From NCBI GenBank assembly GCA_964035795.1, contig OZ038320.1, positions 31,017,125-31,081,124 on the forward strand: a stretch of DNA of 64,000 bases. The letters are read 5' to 3'. Shown one piece after another: positions 36,450 through 48,600 of this stretch; position 1 is the first letter of the stretch, and each line of letters starts with the position of its first letter. This DNA is from Pterobdella sp. o SKG-2022 (Eukaryota > Annelida > Clitellata > Hirudinida > Piscicolidae). Below the pieces are notes generated by a model. That model searched no databases, was not told the DNA's origin, and was given only the letters and a program-made list of their open reading frames with translations. Position numbers and translations under genes: made by a program.

Positions 36450-37430
36450 TTCGAAACCCCAACCTTAATTCAGTGTTTCTGCTTTTTTTGTATCACCAAA
36501 GATTATATCTTAACAAACTTTGTGTCACAAAAATCACACTGAACTCTCTTATCTATGTGGGAATGTTGAAAATTAATACTCCTCTGCAGACCTATTTTAC
36601 TAAAGCAGATCTTTTGAGAGGTAGAACATTTGAGAACACCGCTGTATTCACAAGAATTAAAATTAGTTTTTTTTTTTAAATATATAAATTTATGTAAAAT
36701 TTGTTCAATAACTTTAACCTTAATTCAGCCTAAGCAATATTGATTTTGATACACACTTTTTTTGGTATATATTCCAATCAAACATATCACTGTTAATTGA
36801 ATAATTTATAAGTTATTTTAACTAAAATCTGGCTTTAAAATTCAAACCTATCATTAACAAGCTGAAGATGCATCCTATTTATATGATTCTGCAAACCAGT
36901 TTTACTGAAGCTGGTCTTTTGACAGATAAAGCATTTAAGATTTTAATTATTTTTATTTTGCATATTGAACAAATTGTATAAACTCTGTTCAAAAACTCCA
37001 ACCTTGATGACACAGATTCAATGTGAAATCAGCCTTTCACTTGGCGCCAAACTTTGATAAAAGCAATTTTAGGCATAAATCTCATTAGAATTTCTCACTG
37101 TAATTTTATGATTGAGAATATAGTTAAAAAATGCTCATTCAGGCCTGTTTAATAATTTCAACCTTGGGTCAGAATGTGTTTGCCCTTTTATGATTCACTA
37201 GCTTATTTTTTATTCAAACTTGATGTTGCATAAGTCAATAGAATACGAGCCTGGCATGGTACGATTTTGGATGTTTATTTAATCAAAATCTTCTTCACAA
37301 ATAATTTAAAAATCAAAACTTTTTTATAACCGACTGAGAATGTTTTTACTGTCATATGCTTCTTCAAACCTCTTTCGGTGGTGCAAACTCTTTGACATAA
37401 AAAGCATTCAAAATTACTGTAATATAGTAG
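36450..37430 (-). pseudogene. Decayed array of C2H2 zinc-finger units
   Basis: The minus strand at 36934-36866 encodes a full finger: C-F-I-C, twelve residues including F and L, then H-x4-H. 37407-37340 encodes C-F-L-C with the first His (KKH) but not the second. 36542-36485 encodes C-D-F-C followed by a stop, and 36630-36560 has lost a Cys. Spacer words like AAGGTTGAAGTTATTGAACA recur at about 36457, 36712, 37003 and 37160, so the units are a roughly 150-290-base tandem repeat with intron-like spacers. No continuous frame remains. It could be a dead zinc-finger gene or part of a transposon. Confidence 0.45.
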
Positions 37431-38795
37431 ACTTTCTCATATAGTTTTGTGAAATCCGTAAATATTTGAACATTCTGATACATTAATATCTCTAATGATT
37501 TATAAATAAAGTAAATAAATTATGTAATTTTTTACGTGATTTTCAAAAAATCCGTGGATATTTAAAAATTTTGACACAATAATATTTTTATGAAAAAAAC
37601 TAACATTTTCCAGCTACTTTGACGATCTAAAGAATGCTTTCTTAGTGGGAGAAATAACAATACCCACTCACTACAAAAAAAACCATCGCCTTCGTAGTGA
37701 AAAGAAGTTCGAAGCAGCACAAACCTATTTTAATTTGGACCAATCATAGGCTTTGACAAATGTTATTTTTTTCTTGAAAATATTCATGTATCATAATGTT
37801 TAAATATTCACGAATTGTACAAAAAGCTTTGTTAGTTGATAAATGTTAGTTTTTTCATGAAATTTCTAAAAATGATTATTTCAGTATTTTCACAATTTTT
37901 TTGGAGTTCTATGATTGATGCCTAAAACTATTCAAAGCTTTTTGCGTGATCGCAAAGTGCCTGTCTTTTTAGTGGCTTAAAGCAGGAGAAATAGAAATGA
38001 CCAAAGACTGTACACTGGTTTTTTAAACCAGCTTATTAACTATTATTACAAAAAGCTGCGAATTATTCAGTTAATGAAAGTGTTTGATTCAAATTGTTTT
38101 GTACATACTAGATTTTTTTAAAATTTAAACAAAGCCTTTGATTGGTCCAAATCTGCTTCACTCCTATTGGCTGGTGGAAAAAGTAAACAATTAATTTCTT
38201 TCTAATTTAAATCAATGACTGTTTCGTAATACTTTTTTGAAAACTTTAAATACATTGAAAAGATATAAATGTGTGAATTATATACTTTTAAAACTTTTTA
38301 AAGTGCATCTACTATTTTATAAATACAATTTGAAAAATTTTTTCAAACTAGAGACCAAAACTAAGTTTTTTTTAATTTAAAATTGAGGACAATTTTTTAA
38401 CACGTAAGTATTTTTTGGTAGATTATCATAGATCGTTTTATAAAATTTTTAATAAAATAATATTTTGTTGTAATTTAATTCTCTTATAATGACTGAAAGT
38501 TTCCATTTGTATGTAGCACATGTGTCAGCTCATAAAAGTAAACTTATTTTGAAATCAGCAAACTAATATGAAAAATTATCTTTTATTTTTTTTATCACAT
38601 AGTGATCTTATTTTTGAAGATGAGATGATCACATAGAGCATTGCAGCCAGAGGAAGACTATTGAGCATGAGTTTTAATGCCAGCAAAAGGATGTCTGTTT
38701 AAAATCATATACTAATATCATATAAAAAGAGATCTGTTTTTGATTTTATCTTTAAAATCTGAGTTTTAGAGTTTTGAAGAAATATTTATGTAAAA

Positions 38796-39998
38796 ATGGA
38801 AAAAAATATTTCTTCAAAAAAAATGGAGATAACAGAATCCCTCAAAGGTAAACCTCTATTGCTGCTTGAAAGATTTTCTTATAATCAACTAAGGGAATGC
38901 AAGTTTTCACTAAAAACACATTGGAGGTTATCTTATTTTGTCTTCAAAAAAATATCAAATTTGTGCTATTGTCAATTTTTACAGATGTTACAAATCCAAG
39001 TCTGGATGTCGTGGATCAGTGGCCACTAAAGATGGAGAAATTGTGTCAAGCCGAGAGCACAATCATCTTCCCAATTTTAACAGGAATAGAAAGATAAGAG
39101 CAGATAAAACAGAATCCCTCAAAAATAAACCTATGTTGCTGCTAGAAGGACTTTCTTATAATCAACTAAAAGAATGCACCAAAAACACATCGAAGGTTAT
39201 CTTATTTCCTCTTCCAAAAAAATATTGATTTTGTTCTATTGTCAATTTTTACAAATGTTGCAAGTCCAAGTCTGGGTATTGTGAACCAGTCGCCACTGAA
39301 AATGGAGAAGTTGTGTCAAAGTGAGAGCACAAACATTTTCCCACTTTTAAAAGGAATAAAAAGATGAAAGTGGAGATAACAGAATCCCTCAAAGGTAAAC
39401 CTCTCTTGCTGCTTGAAGGATTTTCTTATAATCAACTAAGGGAATGCAAGTCTTCACAAAAAATGCATTGGAGGTTATCTTATTTTGCCTTGAAAAAAAT
39501 ATCAAATTTGTGCTATTGTCAATTTTTACAGATGTTACAAATCCAAGTCTGGATGTCGTGGATCAGTGGCCACTAAAAATGGAGAAGTTGTGTTGAGCCG
39601 GGAGCACAGTCATCCTCCCGATTTTAACAGGAATAAAAAGATAAAAGCAATACAAAGTTTAAAAACTAATGCCGTCAATATTAATGTTCTAATTAAATCA
39701 ATAATTAAGAGAAAAGATTTAGATGAATGTTATCATCATCATTATCATGTTAATTTCTAATATTCTTTCAGACATCAAATATGCGGCCACACCAAATTTA
39801 GAAACACCGACGGAAATTGTTTTTAACAAACTGACTGATTATCCGCAAGACGTTATAAATATTTTAATTTTAACGCAATTTACAACATTTTGTATTAGTC
39901 AAAAAAAATTCAATAACACAAGAAAACACAATTTGATAAGATATTTAGTTTTCTTGGCAATAAGAAAAACTGAAAAACTGAGTTTTTCAATATATTAG
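38796..39998 (+). CDS. FLYWCH-type zinc-finger gene with tandem finger units (MULE-related, partly broken)
   Basis: Three tandem units of about 270-285 bases (38821, 39106, 39372). In units 1 and 3 the finger is split by a small intron: donor after CATTGGAG (38926, 39473), acceptor TTTTTACAG (38984, 39531). Joining restores HWRCYKSKSGCRGSVATK, followed by REHNHLPNF or REHSHPPDF. This is a good FLYWCH finger (F..Y, W-R-C, C, H-x-H). Unit 2 has lost the Trp, the acceptor AG and, after VVSK, has a stop. The last finger exon (39532-39728) joins with matching phase to 39772-39998 (KYAATPNLETPTEIVFNKL), which resembles the helical region after FLYWCH in MULE transposases. The function of such genes is DNA binding. 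Start codon and expression are unknown. The broken second unit means that a working protein would need to skip it. Confidence 0.6.
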
Positions 39999-40561
39999 GA
40001 TATCATTATCAGCTGGTAACTTAAAAGTAACGAATTGTTTATTAGGCTTGTTCTCTATGGATGTAATAAAGGGGTTTAATGCAATTTTATATTATTTTAT
40101 TGACAGGCTTTGAGTTCTTTACCTATTTTTGAGTCGCTCAAGAGGATTGTTCTCAGAAAGAGACAAAAACACTTAAATTAAACAACTACAGTTAATTCTA
40201 TTCATTTAATTAGCTAATTTTGATTTATTTTTAGTAATTTTTTGTATTCTTTTGCACTTTGAAATGTACAATATTTTCTTCTTTTTTTAGAAAATAAAAT
40301 ATGAAAATTTTGTTAATGAAATCTTATTAAACTTTAAAAATATTATTTGAAAATGCTTGAAAAAATGTACAAATACTCTCTAACCTCTTTGTGTTCAAAA
40401 AGCAGATATACATGACAATTATACAACCATGAACATATGTTATAAGTAAGTCATTGGACCACCCAAAATTTGTATGTTTGTGCAATTTATAGATTGCACA
40501 GGGTGTTATTCCCTATGAACCATAATTTTAAAAAATAAACAAATACAATAAAAGTATAGAC

Positions 40562-40647
40562 AACAAACACAAAGTATCATCACTTGATGATTGTAAGCTA
40601 GCCTTACAAAAAGCTTCATGTCACTTAATAAATACTTTGTGTTTGTT
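40562..40647. mobile_element. Foldback element, sister of 26519-26642, with hammerhead-like core
   Basis: Arms AACAAACACAAAGTAT and AATACTTTGTGTTTGTT enclose CACTTGATGAT (40581-40591), a hairpin GTAAG-CTAGC-CTTAC, then AAAAAGCTTC. The core box here is TTGATGA, which would make a U-G wobble at the 3-8 pair. Confidence 0.6.
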
Positions 40648-41260
40648 TTCCTTATTTTTAAGATTCAGGCTATTGAACTTCAACAAGTACAGTATAAAGT
40701 GCAAAAGAAACATGTAAGTGTGCACTTTTATAATCAATAATATTATAAGTTCAGGATATAAATAGTGCCAAATGAAAATTAAGAAATGCCAAATTTAATT
40801 TTAAAGTTTAAATAGATTACTTGAATGATAAAATTGTCTTTATCCTTCAAACTCTTTTATAAATAAATATGTAATTTTAAATACAATAATATTCTAAGAT
40901 TAAAATATTTATAATGCCAAATCTGTCAAATTTAACTTCAAAGTCCAAATTGTTGAAATTTTCTTCACTGCATTTCGTAAATGTATTTATAAATTCGTTA
41001 AAAAAATAATTTTTAATAAATATATAATTTGTTTTCAATCTTTGCATATATAATTAACTAGTTTGAATTTATAATTAGCTGGTTAGTGTCCGCACGCGAG
41101 TGTTATTCCACTATTGGCTAATAAAGTTAATGTCGATATTCCTAATAACTCTGAATCATATTGTTTCTAGTATCATTCTATCTTTAATTAAATCTTCAAT
41201 TGTTCTGTTGAAAACCCACGATAACTTAGACAACATGAGTTAGAATAATACTAATTAATT

Positions 41261-41440
41261 AAAATGAATATAATTTCAGAACACTAGTAAGTTTATTAAG
41301 ATACGAAGCTTTTCGTTATCAACCTAACATTTTCGATTAATATCAATAAGACGGTTTCTCATACTTGAAAATGTTAAGTTGATAACGAAAAGCTTCGTAT
41401 CTTAATAAACTTACTAGTGTTTTGAAATTATATTCATTTT
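41261..41440. mobile_element. Foldback/MITE-like element with two hammerhead-like motifs
   Basis: Near-perfect terminal arms of about 75 bases start AAAATGAATATAATTTCA and end in its complement. The inner end of each arm reads, outward, stem II (GTTA..TAAC), GAA, AAGCTT, C, GTAT. In the right-hand copy (41361-41400) the bases before the core are ATAC, which pair with GTAT as stem I. The core is TTGAAAA, so the 3-8 pair would be U-A. A half copy lies at 46866-46920. Confidence 0.7.
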
Positions 41441-42618
41441 AAGGTTTGGCTTTTGTAAAAATCACTAATTAATTAATTTAAAAAGCACCATTTTATAAAA
41501 TACAAAAATACACGCAAAAATCCTGGTATACAAATAATTTAAACATAGCTTTTCGATGTAATCTCTTGAGTATATTTCTATGAAATATATCATCGTCTTC
41601 GTTTAAATCTTCCAACACACGTATTTCTCTTCAATATTATGGTGTATGTCTTTTTTAGAACGCTAACGTATTATGGTAAGACTATATTCACAAAAAATTC
41701 TTTTTGTGTTTAATAAATGTACTAAATTTTTTCATAAATCGACGTCCATGAATGTTGCTATATACATAGTTTCTGGTTTCTTAATTATTGGTGCCTTTTA
41801 AACATTCTTAAACTCTTGTATTTTTCAATGTTTTCTTCATCTAGAACACTCTTTTCAGTGGGTATATAAGCCACTGAGCTTCAGAGTTGAGTTTATTTAT
41901 TTTCTCATGTCCAATATTTTTGTCTGAATGAAGTATACACTATATTTCTTGCTTTTTACATAAGATTTTGTTCTTGAAACAACAGCAGCAAAAGCTTTTA
42001 CAAACTAAAAAAACAGCAATAATTATATATTCTTTTAATTTGTCTATCTCGTGTTACCTCAACACGCGATAACTTTTCATAATCCCTCACACACCCTTAA
42101 AATCAAGTTATAAAATGTTCAACATTGTACTATATTGTGAACAAATTTAATGACATCTAACCCAATGAGATCAAAATGTATAGAAAAATCTGCTTTTATT
42201 GATAAAAAGAATGATGTAACAATCAAAAGCACAAGAATCACAGTTTTGCTTAGTCTTCATGATTTATAAGTATCAAAAATGGAAATCACGGAAGCTTGGT
42301 TCTTTTGTTCATGAAATTGTCAGAATTTGTGTAATTGTAAAATAGAAGTTTTCTACGTAAAAGCTTTTTATTGGAAGTTTTTTTTTATGAAACAATGAAA
42401 ATAACTTTTAACATGTTAGATTATTTCACTATATTTCTATTTGTAAACTATGCTTATTCTCACAAATAAACCGCAAGAAGCATTAAAGTCATTAAGTTAT
42501 TCATACTCAACAAAAACTGATTGGAAAAATTTTAAAAATCAAACTACCTAATCTACTGAATAAAAACATTTCTATAGGATCGATATATATATATATATAT
42601 ATATTCCTATAGAACCAC

Positions 42619-45600
42619 TCAAATGAGCTTAGCGGCCACAAACGTAACAATGAAGACGATGTTGGCAGTGAGGATGGAAGCTGAGCTCCTGTCTTCTGCT
42701 TCAGGCAGGCATTTGTCCTGTATGAACTGTGTGAGGCTGTGGAACAAATGTTTGTTGAGCAGGGTGTTTGAGATGCCGTGAGCTTCATCCGGGTAGGTCT
42801 GTATTAAAAAGTTTAACTGGTTTCAGTAACTTTAATTAATAAATATTATAAAATTTTAAAATAAAACCAAATGTAACATTCCAAAAGGTAAAGAATTTGA
42901 ATATCTTTTGAGACTATAAGTAAGTATAAAACTTTTATATCACCCTTTCGCATCGTTCAAATATTTCACAAAATAATGATAATGTTTACCAGCTGAGTGA
43001 ATATCACTTGGTTCAGTTCCAGCTCCTTGATCAGATGGGCAAAGTTCACAAAATGGACGTTGTCTGGTGAAAGTTAAATTTTGAATTTATGCAAGGATTT
43101 TCTAGCAAATCAAGATGCGCTTGCTACGAATTGATCTGATAACAAAGAAGTCATGTAACTAGAACCAAAACATAATAAAAATAGCAATAAAAATGAATAA
43201 AGAGATCAAAATGAATAAAAATAAAATAAATCAAAAAATTTATTAGACTTGATTAGTCACTATACCATCAGCCGTTCCATGAGCCACCAGGAAGTTCTTG
43301 CCCTGGAAGTTGCTAGCTTTGTTTTGCAGGTTCGTTTGCTGCGGTGATGATGATGATGGTGGTGGCAGCGATATTGATAATGGTGATGATGATGATAGTG
43401 ATGAAGATGTTGATGCTGGTGAAAATCCACATGTTAAGAGTGGTCATGATTATGATGATAGGGTGATGATGACAACGAAAATGATATTAATTATAACGAG
43501 TAGGATGGTTGTAATAATAGTATTAATGAGACTGATCATTATGTTCTTACATTGTAGGCAGCAGCGTTGTTGTCGAACAGACCAAGGTATCGTTCGGTGT
43601 AGGCGGTGTCTAAAAGAGTTTGAGGTGTTTATTGAGTATTTCCAATGATGATAATCTTGAAGTCAAAGTACAGCGTACGAATCGATGATAAATAAATTTG
43701 AAAATAAAAGTTTATAATAGAATGAAAAAACGAGTTTAACTATCTTGAAACAATTTGACAGATTTTTAAACCATTAATATAAACTCTCACCATACAGAGC
43801 TTTGTTGGTGACAGGAGCTACAGACAAACCACATTTGGCTACATTGTCACTAGCCAACACGTTTGCCGCAGTAAAGCCTCCGTAACTCTGTTAGATGCAA
43901 GAATAGTAATAATAAGAATAAGTATAGTAATAACAAGAAAAGTTTTAATAAAAAAATATTATTAATAAGAATAAAAGTAGTCATGGAAAGAATAATATTA
44001 ATAATAAAAAAGTAGTAATGAGAAAAATAATAAAAATAAGAATGATAATGATGAAAAATTCATATAATCAAAAAATTTTTCGTATAAAAAAGTTTCAAAA
44101 AGCACTCACCCATCCAAAAATACTGACACTTTTCTCATCAATGGTGTCTCTCTTCGCCAAAATTCTGGAAAATTACATTGTATAGGATTTGAATAAACCA
44201 TACAGCATACTATATTGTATTGAAATCTTTATAGTTGATACCATTATAGTAATATTCGTTATGTATTGAAACACTTGTAGATGCATTACAACCACAATCA
44301 CAAAAAATCTTCGAAAAAAGTCCAACTTGATCCCTTTAATCTGGTCTTCAATCTCATAGACTCCCATTTTCTTATACAGAGCATGCTTAAACTCTTCACC
44401 GTTTCCCAGAGTTCCTCTACCATCGATGCTGGCGACTGCAACGTTGAAAGTGAAAGCGATGTGCAACAACCAGTTCATGGTATTGCTACCCCAGTCATAT
44501 TTTTCTGATACTTCTTGCGTCCCTGGACCTGCGTAACTGGATGGTTAGTGAAGCGCTTGGTGATTATCGATTGATTAATGAAAAGTTCTGTATTTAGTTT
44601 TAATATCAGCTTCAACTAATCAATTATTCAACAAAACTAAACTCCTATTAAAAAAATCCCACCCCACTGTCCCAGTTTTAAGCATTAGTAATTAAACTTC
44701 AGGTGTCAACTATTTAAATCCATGTTATCCATTAAATTTCTCATGGCATCAACTGAATTCCTGATGATAACTTATACACTAATATACCTCACCAGTAAAC
44801 CAGCAATGGTAGTTTTTGGTCTTCTGTTCCTTTCGGTCTGTACAACTCTATGTAGACTCCATCTGGTTGAACGTTTAAAAGTGAAGTTCTTGTGAGCAAT
44901 AATCTGCATATAACTTCTAAACAACAATATATGTTTTTTTTTGCTTAGAGAATATATACATTTACATGTATTGTATTTAAATCATTTTTTTAAAGCATTT
45001 TAATAATTTCAAAAATGTTGAATTGATAGCACGCAAGAGGTTACGGAACTATGCAAACATTTTTTCGGACTTAGAAATTTCGCAAAAACTGTAAAAAATG
45101 TAATTTAAGATTCCATTCAGCCGATGATGATTCATAAATAATCAATAAACAATAAGCAGCTTTTTTTAATAATAATAAAATTTTAACAAAATTAAAAGTA
45201 ATAAATTTCTATCTAGCTTCACCTTCATTTATATATTCCTTCACTAGATCATCTTCTTTCAGTTTCTCTTTTAGTTCATTGTTGTCTTCATAAACTAAAA
45301 ATTAAATATTTTTTTATTTACAAATTCTAACAAAAACCTTGAATAAATTGAAAAATTATAGTGCTTAAGAGATTAAGACGTCACATGGCATTACCAAGAC
45401 TGGATTTGATAGTCTAAATGCCCAATGTAGGCGTTATACACTTGAACTATTGTATCAACCCCTAATGCAATTAGATCGAATATTTTTCGGTACATTCACG
45501 ATTCACAATTTATTAAAAAAATATATTTGAATAATTGAATGATTAAACCAGCGCAAACGGCTGTGAATACACAAGGAATGCGCAACCTTTTTCTGTGTAT

Positions 45601-48600
45601 CCCTCTTTAGTGCTGGCTAGCGTATATGAAGGCACATCGGGACCCAGGCATGACTTGAAGTAGTATTCGCCTGTGGAGCTGAAACTTGCGGAGAGATATC
45701 TTGGAGAGTTTAATGCGGTGTGAAAGGCTATGTTAAAGATAATGTAGATTTGTCTTGAGGGAAGTTTTGTACAGTGTTTGGTTTAATAAACCTAGTGTTT
45801 GTGCTTCGTACAGTTGTGTTTATTTAGGCTATTCTACTTCTTCATTGATCAATTTAAACTTTTTTGAATATTGAAAATGATTATTTGAAAATAAGTATAT
45901 AGGAACAAAAAGTTCTATAGTTAATCAATATGTTATATGGAACATGGATGTATGGGAGCCGATGGTTGTACAAAAAATGTAAATGTAATGTTTAATGGTC
46001 ACATTAAACATATAAATGTAATGGTTAAAAATCTTACGAGCATCCTGTTTTCATCTCCTCCACCTTCTTGTCTTTCAAATCGAGTCTAACAAAAGTTGAT
46101 TCAGTGTTTAACGTTTCAGTTTATTGTTTTAGGGGATAGTTTGTTTTATTGAACGTACTTGTAAAGTTTTCTTGTTCTGGAGCTGCCATCAGTCTGAATG
46201 AAATACCTGTTGAAATGATTATGTTAAATAATGAGTTACACTTTAAGCATTTGAAGACCAAACTTAGTTAGTTTTAATGGCGTAAAGAAAGAAATTAACG
46301 CTTCGAAGACGTTTCAAACCGGGATTTGAACCCCCGACCTAAGAATCGATTTCAAACGCATCGAATGAAATTACAAACTTTAAACAAAAAACACGCAAAT
46401 GAATGCTTCATAAAATCTCACACAAAATTCTGGTCTGCTCTCAACAGCTGTGAGACTTCGGCTTCTGACTCCAAAAGAAACTCTTCCTTGTATTTTTGGG
46501 CTTCTTTTGTATATTTCACCAAGTGGTTCCAAACTTTCCCAGAAGTGGCTTTGTGTGGTTTGGTGGTGATGAGGGTGTTTTCGTCATTGTTCGTGAAGAT
46601 TGGTCGGGTTGGTGGCTGGGTTGGTAGTTGAGTGGTGCTAACTTTGAAGACTTTAAAACTGGGGCAGGTCTCCTCAAAAAACTAATCCATAAAAACTATT
46701 CATACGACAAAACACAAAAATTTCGCAGTTATTAAAAAAATATTTTTAAATGAATGAAAAAGAATAAATGGAAAAACCATGACTTTTGCAACTCCCAACG
46801 GTAATATTGATTATCAATTAACTGAGTTCATGATGATTTTTTCAGAAGCCAAACCGTAAAATGAATATACGAAGCTTCGTATCTTAATAAACTTACTAGT
46901 GTTCTAAAATTATATTCATTAACTGAGTTCAATAAAACAAAACACGCACAAACTATTAATATATATTTGTGGGCATTTTCCCGTTTTGTACAAATGTACT
47001 GAACTTAGGCATACCCGCAAGCCTGCCTGTAAGAAGTGACCGCTTAGGCAATATATAAGCTGTTGTACTTATTTAGTTGTAGTTCTAGTTTTAGTTTATC
47101 TTTGATATTATTCTCTAGTCATTATTGTTATTGTTAATTACTCTTGTCAATTTAGCTACATGCAAAATAACAAGAAAATATATGAATAATGAACTATTAA
47201 TTATAATAGAACTAATAAAATTTAATATGTTATAATACAAAAAAAAAACAAAACAATAGACTACAATAAAACACTGCATATTAAATTTCAATAAAAAAAA
47301 AGGCTACGATAAAAAAATAAAGTACAATACAAAACAATGTAATTATAGATATTAAACCATACCACATTAATCCAGCCCTTCTCTTGAGTGTCTTCTTGGA
47401 AGATCTGTAAAGATTATGAAGCTTATGTCAAGTATGCTATTAGCTTATTGAAAGCTTGAAGGTTTTAGACGTATGAATATTAAAAAGCTTTGAAAATATG
47501 AATATTAATGAGCTTGTGAAATACTTTAAATCTTGATGTGTATACCTCGTGTAATCTTATCTGAATTCTTCAAGACTTCATTGTTTTATGATTAACATCC
47601 TTGATACCCTTACATATTTATCAATGGGGCTATAAATTAATCTGCTTGGAGCTCCATAGCATGCATTTGTTGGTCTAATAATAATCAACTTTTGATTAAG
47701 AAGGTATGAAATAGAAAACAATAATTATTCTCAATACTCTATCAAAAAGATGTATGTATTAAGAAGATAGTGTTGCTAATGAAATAACTATTAAAAACTC
47801 TTTATTATTCAGTCAATAAAAGTGTTTGACTCAAATCATTCTTGTTAATAGGTTAGTTAAGTTGATAAATATAAGAATTTTATTTTTAGAAACAGCAAGT
47901 GATCTTGCTACTGTCTGGGTTGAACATCGCCATAATAAAGTTTGTATATTATTATTATAACTGACCTCGGTAGGAAAAACATCCATGTCAAGGGCACCCA
48001 AGTCATAAAAGACGTGGGTGGCCTTGGTTTGAATCCTGTTGGCCCAAGTGACAAAGATCTTGTTATTGTTGATCCACTTCACTTGAAGGAAATAGTGGTC
48101 TACGCTGGATAAGTGGTGGTGGTGATGTGAGGGTGGTGGTATGGTGTGAGGGTGGTGGTGTGTGGGTAGTCGAGGTGAGGTGTTATGGTAGGAATAGAGA
48201 TGGTGTGAGAGGATGTGATGGAGTAGTGGTATGGTGGTTGTGGTAGTGATAGTGATAGCTTTAGCAGTGTTTTTATTATTAGTGTCACAATTTATTCTAA
48301 TTAAAATTATCTTCTCATATCATAATATCATTTATATTTATATTATTAAAACATTATCATTTCTTTCATTATTGCTTTGAGTATCCTTCTTCAAATAGTC
48401 TTAATCTTATCTATAATAGTAGAATGAAAGAAATTTTTCAAAATAATCAGTACATAGTACCATATTGAAAGATAATTTGAAGAATTAATTAGGCTTTTTG
48501 AGTTTTAAATTCATACTGTATTTTGATGAATTAGCCATATATTACGAAAAGCCGTTTGAGTATTCATTACTGATTAGCAGCAGCGGAGAGGTAGTGGTTC

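Larger units (their letters stand above)
39999..42618. other. Intergenic, two foldback elements, no recognised gene
   Basis: Contains foldbacks at 40562-40647 and 41261-41440. The remainder is AT-rich with no exon that I can defend, and a (TA)n run at 42580-42603 lies just past the stop of the peptidase gene. Confidence 0.6.
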
